Below are positions 1 to 5,579 of a stretch of 6,347 bases of DNA, in pieces (within the stretch, counting starts at the first letter, position 1; each line of letters starts with the position of its first letter). Made by a program: the position numbers and the translations under genes. The notes beneath the pieces are model-generated. The model worked only from the letters and a program-made list of their open reading frames with translations, was not told where the DNA came from and searched no databases. The DNA is from Chloroflexota bacterium. GTDB lineage: Bacteria > Chloroflexota > Limnocylindria > Limnocylindrales > CSP1-4. The DNA lies in NCBI GenBank assembly GCA_021789355.1, contig JAJYJR010000350.1, forward strand, positions 1 to 6,347. Direction: 5' to 3'.

Positions 1-91
1 CCGACACGAGCCATCCGGACCGCCGGTACCCATCGGGATGCCGCACGGAGGAACCGGCCCCGCCGTCACCCGCCCGGACACGGCCGGGGAC
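1..91. other. IS left flank, no gene seen
   Basis: Short GC-rich stretch before the insertion sequence. An ATG at 38 opens a frame, but joining the two IS flanks (removing the IS and one target copy) gives only a short frame that stops at about base 1537. I see no sign that a real gene was interrupted. The window edge hides anything further upstream. Confidence 0.5.
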
Positions 92-99
92 CGGAGACA
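92..99. repeat. IS target-site duplication, left copy
   Basis: The 8-bp sequence cggagaca directly abuts the left end of the IS. It is repeated exactly at 1486-1493 next to the right end. An 8- to 9-bp duplication is typical of the IS256 family, so this fixes the element boundaries and points to a simple transposition event. Confidence 0.85.
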
Positions 100-126
100 G
101 GTCGTGTCCCCACACTTGGTGTCACA
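100..126 (+). repeat. IS256-type left terminal inverted repeat
   Basis: This end begins ggtcgtgtccc and finishes in tggtgtcaca. It pairs with the reverse complement of 1459-1485. The inner 10 bases are nearly all identical, the outer ggtc and gtccc blocks also match, and the middle of the repeat diverges. These ends are the expected binding and cleavage sites of the transposase. Confidence 0.85.
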
Positions 127-210
127 GGGCAGGTGGCCAGCAACGAGAACGGCCACCGCGTCATCCTCGCGTCGTTGGAGTAGGAACCGACGACACGAAA
201 GGACACCACG

Positions 211-1437
211 ATGGCCGACGAGAGGATGGGCCTGCTCGAGCTGCTGCGCAAGGCGGGATCGGACGGCGACGTCGACTTCCTGCGCGAGGGTGTGCGCGCG
301 CTGGCCGAGGCGGTCATGGAGGCCGAGGTCAGCGAGCTCACGGGCGTGCCCAAGGGCGAGCGCGACCCGGAGCACCGCCTGACCCGCCGCAACGGATACC
401 GCGAGCGGCGCTGGGACACGCGCGTGGGCACGATCGAGCTCGCCATCCCGCGCGTGCGCGACGGGAGCTACTTCCCCTCGCTCCTCGATCCACGCCGGCG
501 TGCCGAGCGGGCCCTCCTCGCGGTGGTCCAGGAGGCGTATCTGGCGGGCGTCTCGACGCGCCGCGTCGACGACCTCGTGCGCGCGCTCGGGCTCGACGGC
601 ATCAGCAAGAGCGAGGTCAGCCGCATCTGCGCCGCGCTCGATGCCGAGGTCGAGGCATTCCGCAACCGGCCCCTGGCCGACGTCGCGTATCCCTATCTCT
701 GGCTCGACGCCACGTACCTGAAGGTGCGCGAGGGGGGACGCGTGGTGTCGATGGCGGCCCTCGTGGCGACGGGCGTGGCGATGTCGGGCGAGCGGCGCGT
801 GCTGGGACTCGAGTTGAGCGCCGGCAACGACGAGGGCTCGGCCTGGCCGCGCTTCCTGCGCGACCTCGTCGCGCGCGGCCTGCACGGCGTGCGCCTCGTC
901 ATCAGCGACGACCACGCCGGCCTCGTCAAGGCGCTCCACGAGCAGCTCCTGGGGGCGGCCTGGCAGCGCTGTCGTGTCCATCTCACGCGCAACGCCCAGG
1001 AGCTCGTGCCCCGCTCGGCGCGCAGCATGGTCGCCTCGGCCGTGCGCATGATCCTCGAGCAGCCCGACGGGCATGCCGCGCGGCGCCAGCTCGACTCGAT
1101 CGTGGACGGCCTGCGCGGCCAGTTCCCGCGCGTCACGGAGCTTCTGCTCGACGCCGAGGCGGATCTCCTCGCCCACTTCGCCTTCCCCGAGCCCCACCGC
1201 CGCCAGATCCGCTCGACGAACCCGCTCGAACGCCTCAACCGCGAGATCAAGCGGCGCACCTCCGTGGTCGGGATCTTCCCCAACCGGGCGGCCGTCATCC
1301 GCCTCGTGGGCATGGTGCTCGCCGAGCAGGACGACGAGTGGCAGGACGGGCGGCGCTACTTCCGGCCCGAGACGATGGCGCTCATCGATGCCCGGCCCGA
1401 TGGCGAGGAGGTGCCGGCGCTGCTGATGGCGAGCTGA
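211..1437 (+). CDS. IS256-family transposase (mutator-type, DDE)
   Basis: This enzyme cuts and joins the ends of its own IS. The 408-aa length is normal for the family. Visible features are an N-terminal region with the SELTGVPKGER and RNGYRER blocks (about 41-67), a helix-turn-helix-like stretch GVSTRRVDDLVRALG followed by SKSEVSRI (113-139), and the RNase H-like catalytic core. The likely acidic triad is D166 in LWLDATY, D233 in ISDDHAGL and E340 in STNPLERLNREIKRR. The family Cx2H pair is C254 and H257 in QRCRVH. The ATG is preceded by AAGGA with 7 bases between, which supports this start. No frameshift or lost catalytic residue is seen, so it is probably functional. Assignment to the family is firm; current activity is inferred. 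Confidence 0.95.
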   Translation: MADERMGLLELLRKAGSDGDVDFLREGVRALAEAVMEAEVSELTGVPKGERDPEHRLTRRNGYRERRWDTRVGTIELAIPRVRDGSYFPSLLDPRRRAERALLAVVQEAYLAGVSTRRVDDLVRALGLDGISKSEVSRICAALDAEVEAFRNRPLADVAYPYLWLDATYLKVREGGRVVSMAALVATGVAMSGERRVLGLELSAGNDEGSAWPRFLRDLVARGLHGVRLVISDDHAGLVKALHEQLLGAAWQRCRVHLTRNAQELVPRSARSMVASAVRMILEQPDGHAARRQLDSIVDGLRGQFPRVTELLLDAEADLLAHFAFPEPHRRQIRSTNPLERLNREIKRRTSVVGIFPNRAAVIRLVGMVLAEQDDEWQDGRRYFRPETMALIDARPDGEEVPALLMAS

Positions 1438-1458
1438 CGGACGGGACGCGAGGACGCG

Positions 1459-1485
1459 TGTGACACCACATTCAGGGACTTGACC
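1459..1485 (-). repeat. IS256-type right terminal inverted repeat
   Basis: Reading the minus strand from 1485, this begins ggtcaagtccc and ends tggtgtcaca, matching the left end. It starts 21 bases after the transposase stop codon, which is the usual compact arrangement. Confidence 0.85.
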
Positions 1486-1500
1486 CGGAGACACCGGGTC
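1482..1500. repeat. Hairpin across the right IS junction
   Basis: gacccgg (1482-1488) and ccgggtc (1494-1500) are perfect complements around the 5-base loop agaca. The left arm is built from the last four bases of the IS plus three bases of the target copy, so the stem was created or strengthened by the insertion. It could act as a weak terminator between the convergent transposase and SIR2 genes. There is no T-tract, so this is uncertain. Confidence 0.45.
1486..1493. repeat. IS target-site duplication, right copy
   Basis: An exact copy of cggagaca at 92-99, immediately outside the right inverted repeat. Together the two copies define the insertion site. Confidence 0.85.
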
Positions 1501-1679
1501 GACTGCGGGACTGGTCCGGCACCGTCACGAGACTAGCCTTGCCGCACAGGTGTTGCGGGCCGGGCGCAACCGGCCGGAGTCGGGCACCCGCCCGTGTGAC
1601 ATGCCCGCATTCGGGTGCAGACCGCGTCGCCTCGACGCACGCCCCCGGGACCGGTCTGCAACCGTCGCGGTTGCCCCCG
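1494..1679. other. Structured non-coding region between convergent genes
   Basis: About 185 bases without a credible gene. Several inverted repeats overlap here: gttgcg/cgcaac (1552-1570), ggccgg/ccggcc (1558-1576), cgggca/tgcccg (1581-1607), gcgtcg/cgacgc (1624-1638), and the 9-bp tgcagaccg/cggtctgca pair (1616-1660) enclosing the previous one. Some share bases and so cannot form at the same time. It lies downstream of both the transposase and the SIR2 gene, so transcription termination is the simplest role. Confidence 0.4.
1658..1674 (-). terminator. Probable terminator of the SIR2-like gene
   Basis: gcaaccg and cggttgc form a perfect 7-bp stem with a 3-base loop, beginning 5 bases after the SIR2-like stop codon on the minus strand. 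No poly-T tail follows. Hairpins without a U-tract are often proposed as terminators in high-GC actinobacteria, so the call rests on position and stem quality. Confidence 0.5.
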
Positions 1680-2945
1680 CTATCCCCGTGCGCTCGCCCG
1701 ACCCAGGCCGTTCGTCCGATCGCACACCAGTGTCTGGCCGAAGTACGGCCGGCCAGCGATCTGCTCGACCGCGTACGCTTCCAAGGCGAGCGTCCGGAGA
1801 CAGCCCATCAGCCAGCTGGGCGGCAGCGGGCCACCAGGCAACGTGCTCTCGGATTGCGGCAACGGGGTCGCGAAGGTACCCCTGACCGCGGCGAGCCGTT
1901 CTGCGCCCACGCCGATTAAGTCGCGCAGCGTCTCGTGCTGGACGCTCGGTCCCAGCCACACGATGTGGAGATCCTCGTTTTCCTCGACCGCGTCGCGCAG
2001 CTCAGCTAGAACCTCTGGGTCGCGCAGCGTCGTGCCGATGACAATCAACAGGTGGGTGCCCCGGAGACAGGCCCGCAGCAAGCGGTACCCAGTCCGGAAC
2101 GGTTCGACGTCGGTCGGCTTGGGCGCGAGCGTCGGGTAGAGCACCGCCGTCTCGAACACACCCGGATCACGGGGCACGCCGGGCGTCAGCTCGACGATCT
2201 CGTCTGGGCGACCCGGGATTGTTCGCCGCCCCCAGCGCACCGATCCATGGAGCTTCACCAGCACCACGCTCAGGGAGTCGGACTGTTCCGCGTACTCCTC
2301 GAAGGCTCGGCGACTCCAGCGGCGCTCGGCCGCGTCGCGGCCCCGAACGACGCCGTCGACCAACCGGATCGGCAGCGCCTCCTCGGGGAACTCCGAGGAG
2401 GCGCGCGCCCCGCTCAGCTGGTTGGCCGCCAGCTCGACCGCGATGTCGTAGTTGAGAGTGAACACCGGCAGCGTGTAGCCCAAATCAGGGACGAGACGGA
2501 ACCACAAGCGGAACTCACGGAAGAGCGGCCTGTAGAGACGGCCCGCCTCCTCGGTCTCTACCGAGCTGTAGTGGTCGACGACTTTGTCCCGGATGGCGTC
2601 GATCAGCTGCCCGAGGATGCCTCCGTACCGGAGCATCGACACCCGCCGGTCGGCTCCGAGCACGTCCCTCTCGAACTTGCCATCGAACGCGAGGAGGTCC
2701 ACAGCGCCCCGGCGACGCTCCAGGAGATCAAGCAGGTCCTCGATATCCCACTGGTTGTTCGCGGCCTCTTGCAGGACCCAGTCGAGGACCCCCGTCACGG
2801 CGGGATCCGCAGACAGGCGACGGTAGTCGGCCTGGCGGAAGTCGTCGAGGAACTGCGCGGTCGTGAAGCATCCCAGTGGGACCGACGCCCCCGCCCCCGT
2901 GAGCACGACGATCTTGGCGTCGCTGATCGCGCTTGGAATCCTCAC
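1680..2945 (-). CDS. SIR2-like (SIR2_2-type) NAD-binding protein
   Basis: This 421-aa, probably cytoplasmic protein has a SIR2 fold across roughly residues 10-345. Visible motifs are GAGAS at 17-21 (NAD binding), TLNYD at 163-167 (the position of the sirtuin TQNxD motif, with N165), LHGS at 232-235 with the probable catalytic H233, YPTLAPKP at 270-277, and GTTLRDPE at 304-311 near the NAD ribose/adenine region. I see no zinc-binding cysteine quartet, so this is the SIR2_2 type, not a classic deacetylase. In bacteria such domains often cleave NAD+ as the effector of anti-phage systems; that role is inferred here. The start is GTG with GAGGG 9 bases upstream. About 75 C-terminal residues match nothing I recognise. 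No partner gene is adjacent: the 3' side runs into a terminator-like hairpin and the IS, and the 5' side is a long non-coding region. Confidence 0.85.
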   Translation of the reverse strand: MRIPSAISDAKIVVLTGAGASVPLGCFTTAQFLDDFRQADYRRLSADPAVTGVLDWVLQEAANNQWDIEDLLDLLERRRGAVDLLAFDGKFERDVLGADRRVSMLRYGGILGQLIDAIRDKVVDHYSSVETEEAGRLYRPLFREFRLWFRLVPDLGYTLPVFTLNYDIAVELAANQLSGARASSEFPEEALPIRLVDGVVRGRDAAERRWSRRAFEEYAEQSDSLSVVLVKLHGSVRWGRRTIPGRPDEIVELTPGVPRDPGVFETAVLYPTLAPKPTDVEPFRTGYRLLRACLRGTHLLIVIGTTLRDPEVLAELRDAVEENEDLHIVWLGPSVQHETLRDLIGVGAERLAAVRGTFATPLPQSESTLPGGPLPPSWLMGCLRTLALEAYAVEQIAGRPYFGQTLVCDRTNGLGRASARG

Positions 2946-2954
2946 GTCGCACTG

Positions 2955-2959
2955 CCCTC
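2955..2959 (-). promoter_or_regulatory. Ribosome binding site of the SIR2-like gene
   Basis: GAGGG on the minus strand, 9 bases before the GTG codon at 2945. It supports GTG as the start in the absence of a nearby in-frame ATG. Confidence 0.6.
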
Positions 2960-3234
2960 AGTCAGATGCTGCCGACATCAGGATCATGTCACGGCTGGAC
3001 TTATCGCCAGGCCCCCTTGGCCCCCTTGGTCCGTATGCACCGTCCGGACGCCTGGCGCTGCCGGCGGCCGACCCGCCCCGTCGGAGGGACCGGCCGGCCC
3101 CGCTCGCGGGTGAACGCCTGGCCGGTGTCGCCCCGGGGTCTCGCACTGTACCGCTGGCCGGGGCCGTTGGGGCGCCCGGAAAGGGTGACTCGGTGGCGAC
3201 TCCCGTTCTGCGCTCGGTTCGCACTGGCGGGAGA

Positions 3235-3261
3235 CGTCCCGAAACCTGGTCGTTTGGGACG
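3235..3261. repeat. 10-bp-stem hairpin in the intergenic region
   Basis: cgtccc plus aaac (with one bulged g between them) pairs with gtttgggacg around the 6-base loop ctggtc. It is the most stable-looking local hairpin in this intergenic region. It could be a terminator of an unseen transcript, part of a leader or small RNA, or a regulator site. No T-run follows on either side. Confidence 0.5.
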
Positions 3262-3395
3262 GCCCCGGGAGACCTCCGGCTCAACGTGCCCGAACGCGAG
3301 GGCCCCGATTACTTCTGCAGACGGCAGCCAGGGATCGGGCGTGCGGTGCGCCTGGGGCTGACGAAAGGCCGAGGCGGAGTACGCAAACATGCCTA

Positions 3396-3424
3396 TTGAC
3401 ACCGCCGAAGCGGAGGGGTACGAC
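3396..3424 (+). promoter_or_regulatory. Possible promoter for the envelope operon
   Basis: TTGACA at 3396-3401 matches the -35 consensus exactly. It is followed after 17 bases by TACGAC at 3419-3424, which keeps the leading TA of a -10 box but lacks its final T. Position and orientation fit transcription of the four-gene operon with a leader of roughly 175 bases to the preferred start codon. The weak -10 keeps this tentative. Confidence 0.3.
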
Positions 3425-3592
3425 CGTCAGTGTGGCGGGACGCGAGGTGGTGTGAAAGCTGCTTTCGGACCAGTTGGGCCAGGGTGGGCATCCTGAGTGC
3501 TACCGAGGGCTGCGAGGGGATCGGCGCTGGTCATCGTTCCGAAGCAGCGAAGCGCTGCTGAGTGCAGAGAGGAAGCAGCGCCAGCTGGAGCC

Positions 3593-3597
3593 AAGGA
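3593..3597 (+). promoter_or_regulatory. Ribosome binding site deciding the MauE-like start
   Basis: AAGGA ends 8 bases before the GTG at 3606. It favours this start over the in-frame TTG at 3474, which has no purine-rich site in front of it. Confidence 0.5.
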
Positions 3598-3605
3598 CTC
3601 TTGCG

Positions 3606-4502
3606 GTGGGCACTTGGGCCGCTATCGGGGGCGCTCAGGTATTCGTGGTCGGCGTTGTCCTCTGCGCCGCCGGTCTGGGCAAGATCATATGGCCTCCAGA
3701 TCGTAAGGGGCCTCGAAAGACGGCTCTCAGCCGTCTCCTGAATTCTCCCGACCGGCTGCATTTGGTGTGGCGATTTGTAAGCACAGCGCAGGTCGCGATC
3801 GGAAGTCTGTGCCTGACGTTCCCCGTCGCGCGGTGGCCTGAGGCGTGCGCACTACTCCTGCTGACGGGAGCGACCATCTATGTGTCATGGGCACTCCGCT
3901 CGGCTCCGCATCTTGACTGCGGTTGCCTGGGATTGCCGAGCAAACTGGGCAGACGCTCGCTCGCGAGAGTCTCCTTCCTGCTGATTGCAGCAACGGCTTC
4001 GGCGATGTTCCCGCAACCGTGGGTTCGGGCGGTAGTAAACCCACTGGGTGGTGCGCTGGCACTCGGTGAGGTGGTCCTGATCGGCTCTCTGGGCGATGAG
4101 TGGCGGGCCGTGCTCGCGCCAACGCGGCACCTCATAGCGCGGTGGCGGTCGCCGCTGGTGAGACGCGAAGCGGTTCTCGCGGCGCTTCACAGAAGTGAGC
4201 TGTGGGAACGGTGGCGCCCATACCTAGCCGGAACGCTGCCCACGGAGCACTGGAGGGACGGCTCCTGGCACTTTCTGTGCTTCCCGGCGACGGTGCAGGA
4301 TCGCCAGGCGACAGCTGTCTTCGCAGTTCACTTGCCGTTGGCACGACCTCTTGTCCGCGGCGCCCTGGTAGGTGAGGATGCGGGGCTCACGGCTGCACCG
4401 ACGATATATGCCGTTGATGTGGTCCGCCCCAACGCCGTCCGAAATCAGACGAGTGAGTCAGCTCTCAGGTCGTTCCCGACGCTTGGAGGAGACGGGGCAT
4501 GA
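3606..4502 (+). CDS. MauE/DoxX-like membrane redox protein with C-terminal extension
   Basis: First gene of the envelope operon. From the GTG at 3606 it is 298 aa. The N-terminal half is a bundle of about five hydrophobic segments (near residues 4-24, 56-74, 79-98, 119-137 and 143-162), with the motif HLDCGCLG at 102-109 placing a CxC pair (C105, C107) after the third helix. The early AAGLGKI and the CGC(F/L)G motif are typical of MauE/DoxX-related proteins; MauE is needed to mature the disulfide-rich methylamine dehydrogenase light chain. Residues about 163-298 form a predicted soluble domain, including SELWERWRPYLAG and EHWRDGSWHFLCFPA, that ordinary MauE proteins lack and that I do not recognise. 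I chose GTG because AAGGA lies 8 bases upstream and the first helix follows at once. A TTG at 3474 would add 44 unpersuasive residues and has no clear ribosome site. The stop overlaps the next start (ATGA), implying coupled translation with the cysteine-rich protein. Confidence 0.75.
   Translation: MGTWAAIGGAQVFVVGVVLCAAGLGKIIWPPDRKGPRKTALSRLLNSPDRLHLVWRFVSTAQVAIGSLCLTFPVARWPEACALLLLTGATIYVSWALRSAPHLDCGCLGLPSKLGRRSLARVSFLLIAATASAMFPQPWVRAVVNPLGGALALGEVVLIGSLGDEWRAVLAPTRHLIARWRSPLVRREAVLAALHRSELWERWRPYLAGTLPTEHWRDGSWHFLCFPATVQDRQATAVFAVHLPLARPLVRGALVGEDAGLTAAPTIYAVDVVRPNAVRNQTSESALRSFPTLGGDGA
4485..4491 (+). promoter_or_regulatory. Strong ribosome binding site of the cysteine-rich gene
   Basis: GGAGGAG lies inside the end of the MauE-like gene, 7 bases before the ATG at 4499. 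It supports a genuine start at MSCVNC. In-frame codons upstream, back to the stop at 4454, encode no signal peptide. Confidence 0.7.
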
Positions 4503-4936
4503 GTTGTGTCAACTGCAGCGGCGCTCAAACCTATTCCGGAGCAGCGAGTTGGTTCTGCTGTGGCCCGGACGGTTACGACGGCTACTGTGGCGATTATGGT
4601 AGCGGCGCCTGCGGCGACTGCGATAGTCCGAACTGGCAGTGTGCCTGGCAAACGCTGGACGGGTACCCCACCTGCTATTGCAGCTGCCCCACGGGGCTGT
4701 CCTGTGGGGACTGCGTCATCGTCGACTCTCCGGGGCCTTCGTGTTCCTGGCCATCAATCGAGGTGCATGTGGCCGATCACGGCCCGGGTGCTTGCTCCGG
4801 CTGCGGCAACGACTGTGCCGGGTACTGTGGGCGGATCATAGACCTCACGCCCGCAGCGTTTGCCCAACTCAACGATCTTAGCGTGGGGGTCATATCAGCG
4901 GGAGTCGCGACGTGCTGCGGCTGCTGGGGAGCCTAG
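4499..4936 (+). CDS. Cysteine-rich RlpA/expansin-like double-psi beta-barrel protein
   Basis: A 145-aa protein with 21 cysteines (14.5%), including four CxxC pairs (3/6, 38/41, 69/72, 99/102), CC pairs at 20-21 and 139-140, and a CxCxC run at 59-63. The order of motifs matches a double-psi beta-barrel as in RlpA and expansins: GAASWF at 14-19 (RlpA-like GxASWYG), WQTLDG at 50-55 (the TLPFGT region), IEVHVADHGPG at 87-97 (RlpA VxVNDRGP, with D93 at the usual catalytic Asp) and GRIIDLTPAAFAQL at 111-124 (RxIDLSxAAF, with D115). Relatives act on peptidoglycan or plant cell wall; activity here is unproven. The cysteines look inserted in the loops, as if the fold were disulfide-stapled or metal-binding. 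Unusually, there is no signal peptide. The start is fixed by a strong ribosome site and the ATGA overlap with the MauE-like gene. A methylamine dehydrogenase light chain is a weaker alternative. Confidence 0.75.
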   Translation: MSCVNCSGAQTYSGAASWFCCGPDGYDGYCGDYGSGACGDCDSPNWQCAWQTLDGYPTCYCSCPTGLSCGDCVIVDSPGPSCSWPSIEVHVADHGPGACSGCGNDCAGYCGRIIDLTPAAFAQLNDLSVGVISAGVATCCGCWGA

Positions 4937-4937
4937 C

Positions 4938-4944
4938 GAGGTGG
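4938..4944 (+). promoter_or_regulatory. Ribosome binding site of the Tat-exported protein
   Basis: GAGG at 4938-4941, extended by TGG, precedes the ATG at 4950 by about 8 bases. It decides for this start over an upstream in-frame ATG at 4860 that would overlap the cysteine-rich gene by 77 bases and bury the Tat signal. Confidence 0.65.
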
Positions 4945-4949
4945 GCACA

Positions 4950-5579
4950 ATGGGCGACAGCGCAAACCGGCGATCCGGCATGGACCGTCGCGCGTTTCTC
5001 AAGAAGGCCGTTATAGGCACAGCGGTCGGAGTGTATGCGCCCGGGCTCCTAGCGGCCCTCCCCGTTCAGGCGTCTGCGCCTGGAAACGCGGGCGTTCTGC
5101 ACTCCAGCAAGCCCCCACTGACGCAGCAGACAGCGCCGACGACGTTCGTTCAAGGAGTCGTCAGTCAAATAGACGGTTCCACGATCCTTCTTCGGAATAG
5201 CCGTACACCCAGCCAGCATGCCTTGCTGTCAGGCAAGACGTCTGTCTGGAAGGAGTTCGATACGAGCCCAGCCGCCATACAGGTAGGCGACTTCCTGTAC
5301 GTTCAGGGGAGGCAGACAGCAACGCCGGACACCATCGAAGCTCTAAGGATCTGGGCCAACATTGGATGGGCGCAAGGGCACGTCAACAGCGCAGAAGGAA
5401 GGGTGCTGGCGCTCGACTCCGGCAAGTCCGTGTACGTCACCAATCGCACTCTCTACTTCAGCGGCAGCAGTCCTTCGGCACCGTACGCTGACCAAGTCGG
5501 GCCCGGTCAGCTGGTTCGCGCACTTGGGCTGATCCTCTCGCCGACCGAACTGAGAGCCACGCGCATATGGGTGGGCTAG
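4950..5579 (+). CDS. Tat-exported protein with two DUF5666-like beta domains
   Basis: This 209-aa protein starts 13 bases after the cysteine-rich gene. Its N-terminus is a clear twin-arginine signal: DRRAFLKK at 12-19, a mild hydrophobic stretch at about 20-38, and an ASA site at 41-43 for signal peptidase. The mature part holds two similar segments, about 66-136 and 143-208. Each runs from a G-V-x-x-x-D/L start through short beta strands to a VGD- or VGPG-type turn (VGDFLYVQG, VGPGQLVRALG) and ends in (E)ALRIW or RATRIWVG. This pattern fits DUF5666-type small beta-barrels, whose function is not established. Tat substrates are exported folded, often with a cofactor or bound partner, so it could carry the signal-less cysteine-rich protein across; that is inference. 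A second possible start is the ATG at 4980, just before the RR motif. The mature protein has no cysteines. Confidence 0.75.
   Translation: MGDSANRRSGMDRRAFLKKAVIGTAVGVYAPGLLAALPVQASAPGNAGVLHSSKPPLTQQTAPTTFVQGVVSQIDGSTILLRNSRTPSQHALLSGKTSVWKEFDTSPAAIQVGDFLYVQGRQTATPDTIEALRIWANIGWAQGHVNSAEGRVLALDSGKSVYVTNRTLYFSGSSPSAPYADQVGPGQLVRALGLILSPTELRATRIWVG

Larger units (their letters stand above)
100..1485 (+). mobile_element. Complete IS256-family insertion sequence (1386 bp)
   Basis: The element is bounded by imperfect inverted repeats of 27 bp and a perfect 8-bp target duplication, and it carries one intact transposase gene on the plus strand. Length, single-ORF layout and duplication size all fit IS256 elements, which move by a copy-out route through a circular intermediate. 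The uninterrupted reading frame and identical target copies suggest a fairly recent insertion that may still be active. It sits between an unknown left flank and the 3' side of the minus-strand SIR2 gene, and its transposase runs convergently with that gene. Confidence 0.9.
2960..3605. other. Long non-coding region between divergent genes
   Basis: About 650 bases separate the SIR2-like gene from the envelope operon. Open frames exist on both strands, but their translations are proline- and arginine-rich, low in complexity and without recognisable motifs, so they look like GC-driven chance frames. Contents I can point to are a 9-bp tandem duplication gcccccttg at 3011-3028, a strong hairpin at 3235-3261 and a weak promoter candidate at 3396-3424. 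The region should hold the promoters of both flanking units. An untranslated leader or small RNA is possible but not demonstrated. Confidence 0.5.

Noticed and set aside
38..382. A gene interrupted by the IS at 92-99
   Set aside because: Removing the IS and one target copy leaves a frame of only about 34 codons with no motif.
91..2070. The 10-mer ccggagacag occurs at 91-100, 1794-1803 and 2061-2070, suggesting a dispersed repeat
   Set aside because: The two internal copies encode the residues C-L-R within the SIR2 protein in the same frame, and the first includes the IS target copy. Flanking bases do not match, so it looks like coincidence.
1539..2139. Several open frames on both strands between the IS and the end of the SIR2-like gene
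   Set aside because: They are low-complexity, Arg/Pro/Ser-rich, lack good ribosome sites and overlap inverted repeats or the SIR2 coding sequence.
2052..3113. 353-aa open frame on the plus strand opposite the SIR2-like gene
   Set aside because: It lies almost wholly antisense to a gene with clear SIR2 motifs, and its translation has no recognisable domain. Long antisense frames are common in GC-rich genes.
3474..3605. TTG at 3474 as the start of the MauE-like protein
   Set aside because: It has no ribosome site and adds 44 residues that look non-coding. The GTG at 3606 has AAGGA at good spacing and begins right before the first membrane helix.
4499..4936. Methylamine dehydrogenase light chain (TTQ enzyme) suggested by the MauE-like neighbour and high cysteine content
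   Set aside because: There is no heavy-chain, MauD or MauG gene nearby, and the ADHGPG and RIIDLTPAAF motifs fit a double-psi beta-barrel better. The W46-C48-W50 cluster keeps this only as a remote alternative.
4499..4936. Ferredoxin or zinc-ribbon protein because of repeated CxxC pairs
   Set aside because: The spacing does not match the regular CxxCxxCxxxCP ferredoxin pattern or a paired zinc ribbon, and the barrel motifs explain the conserved non-cysteine residues.
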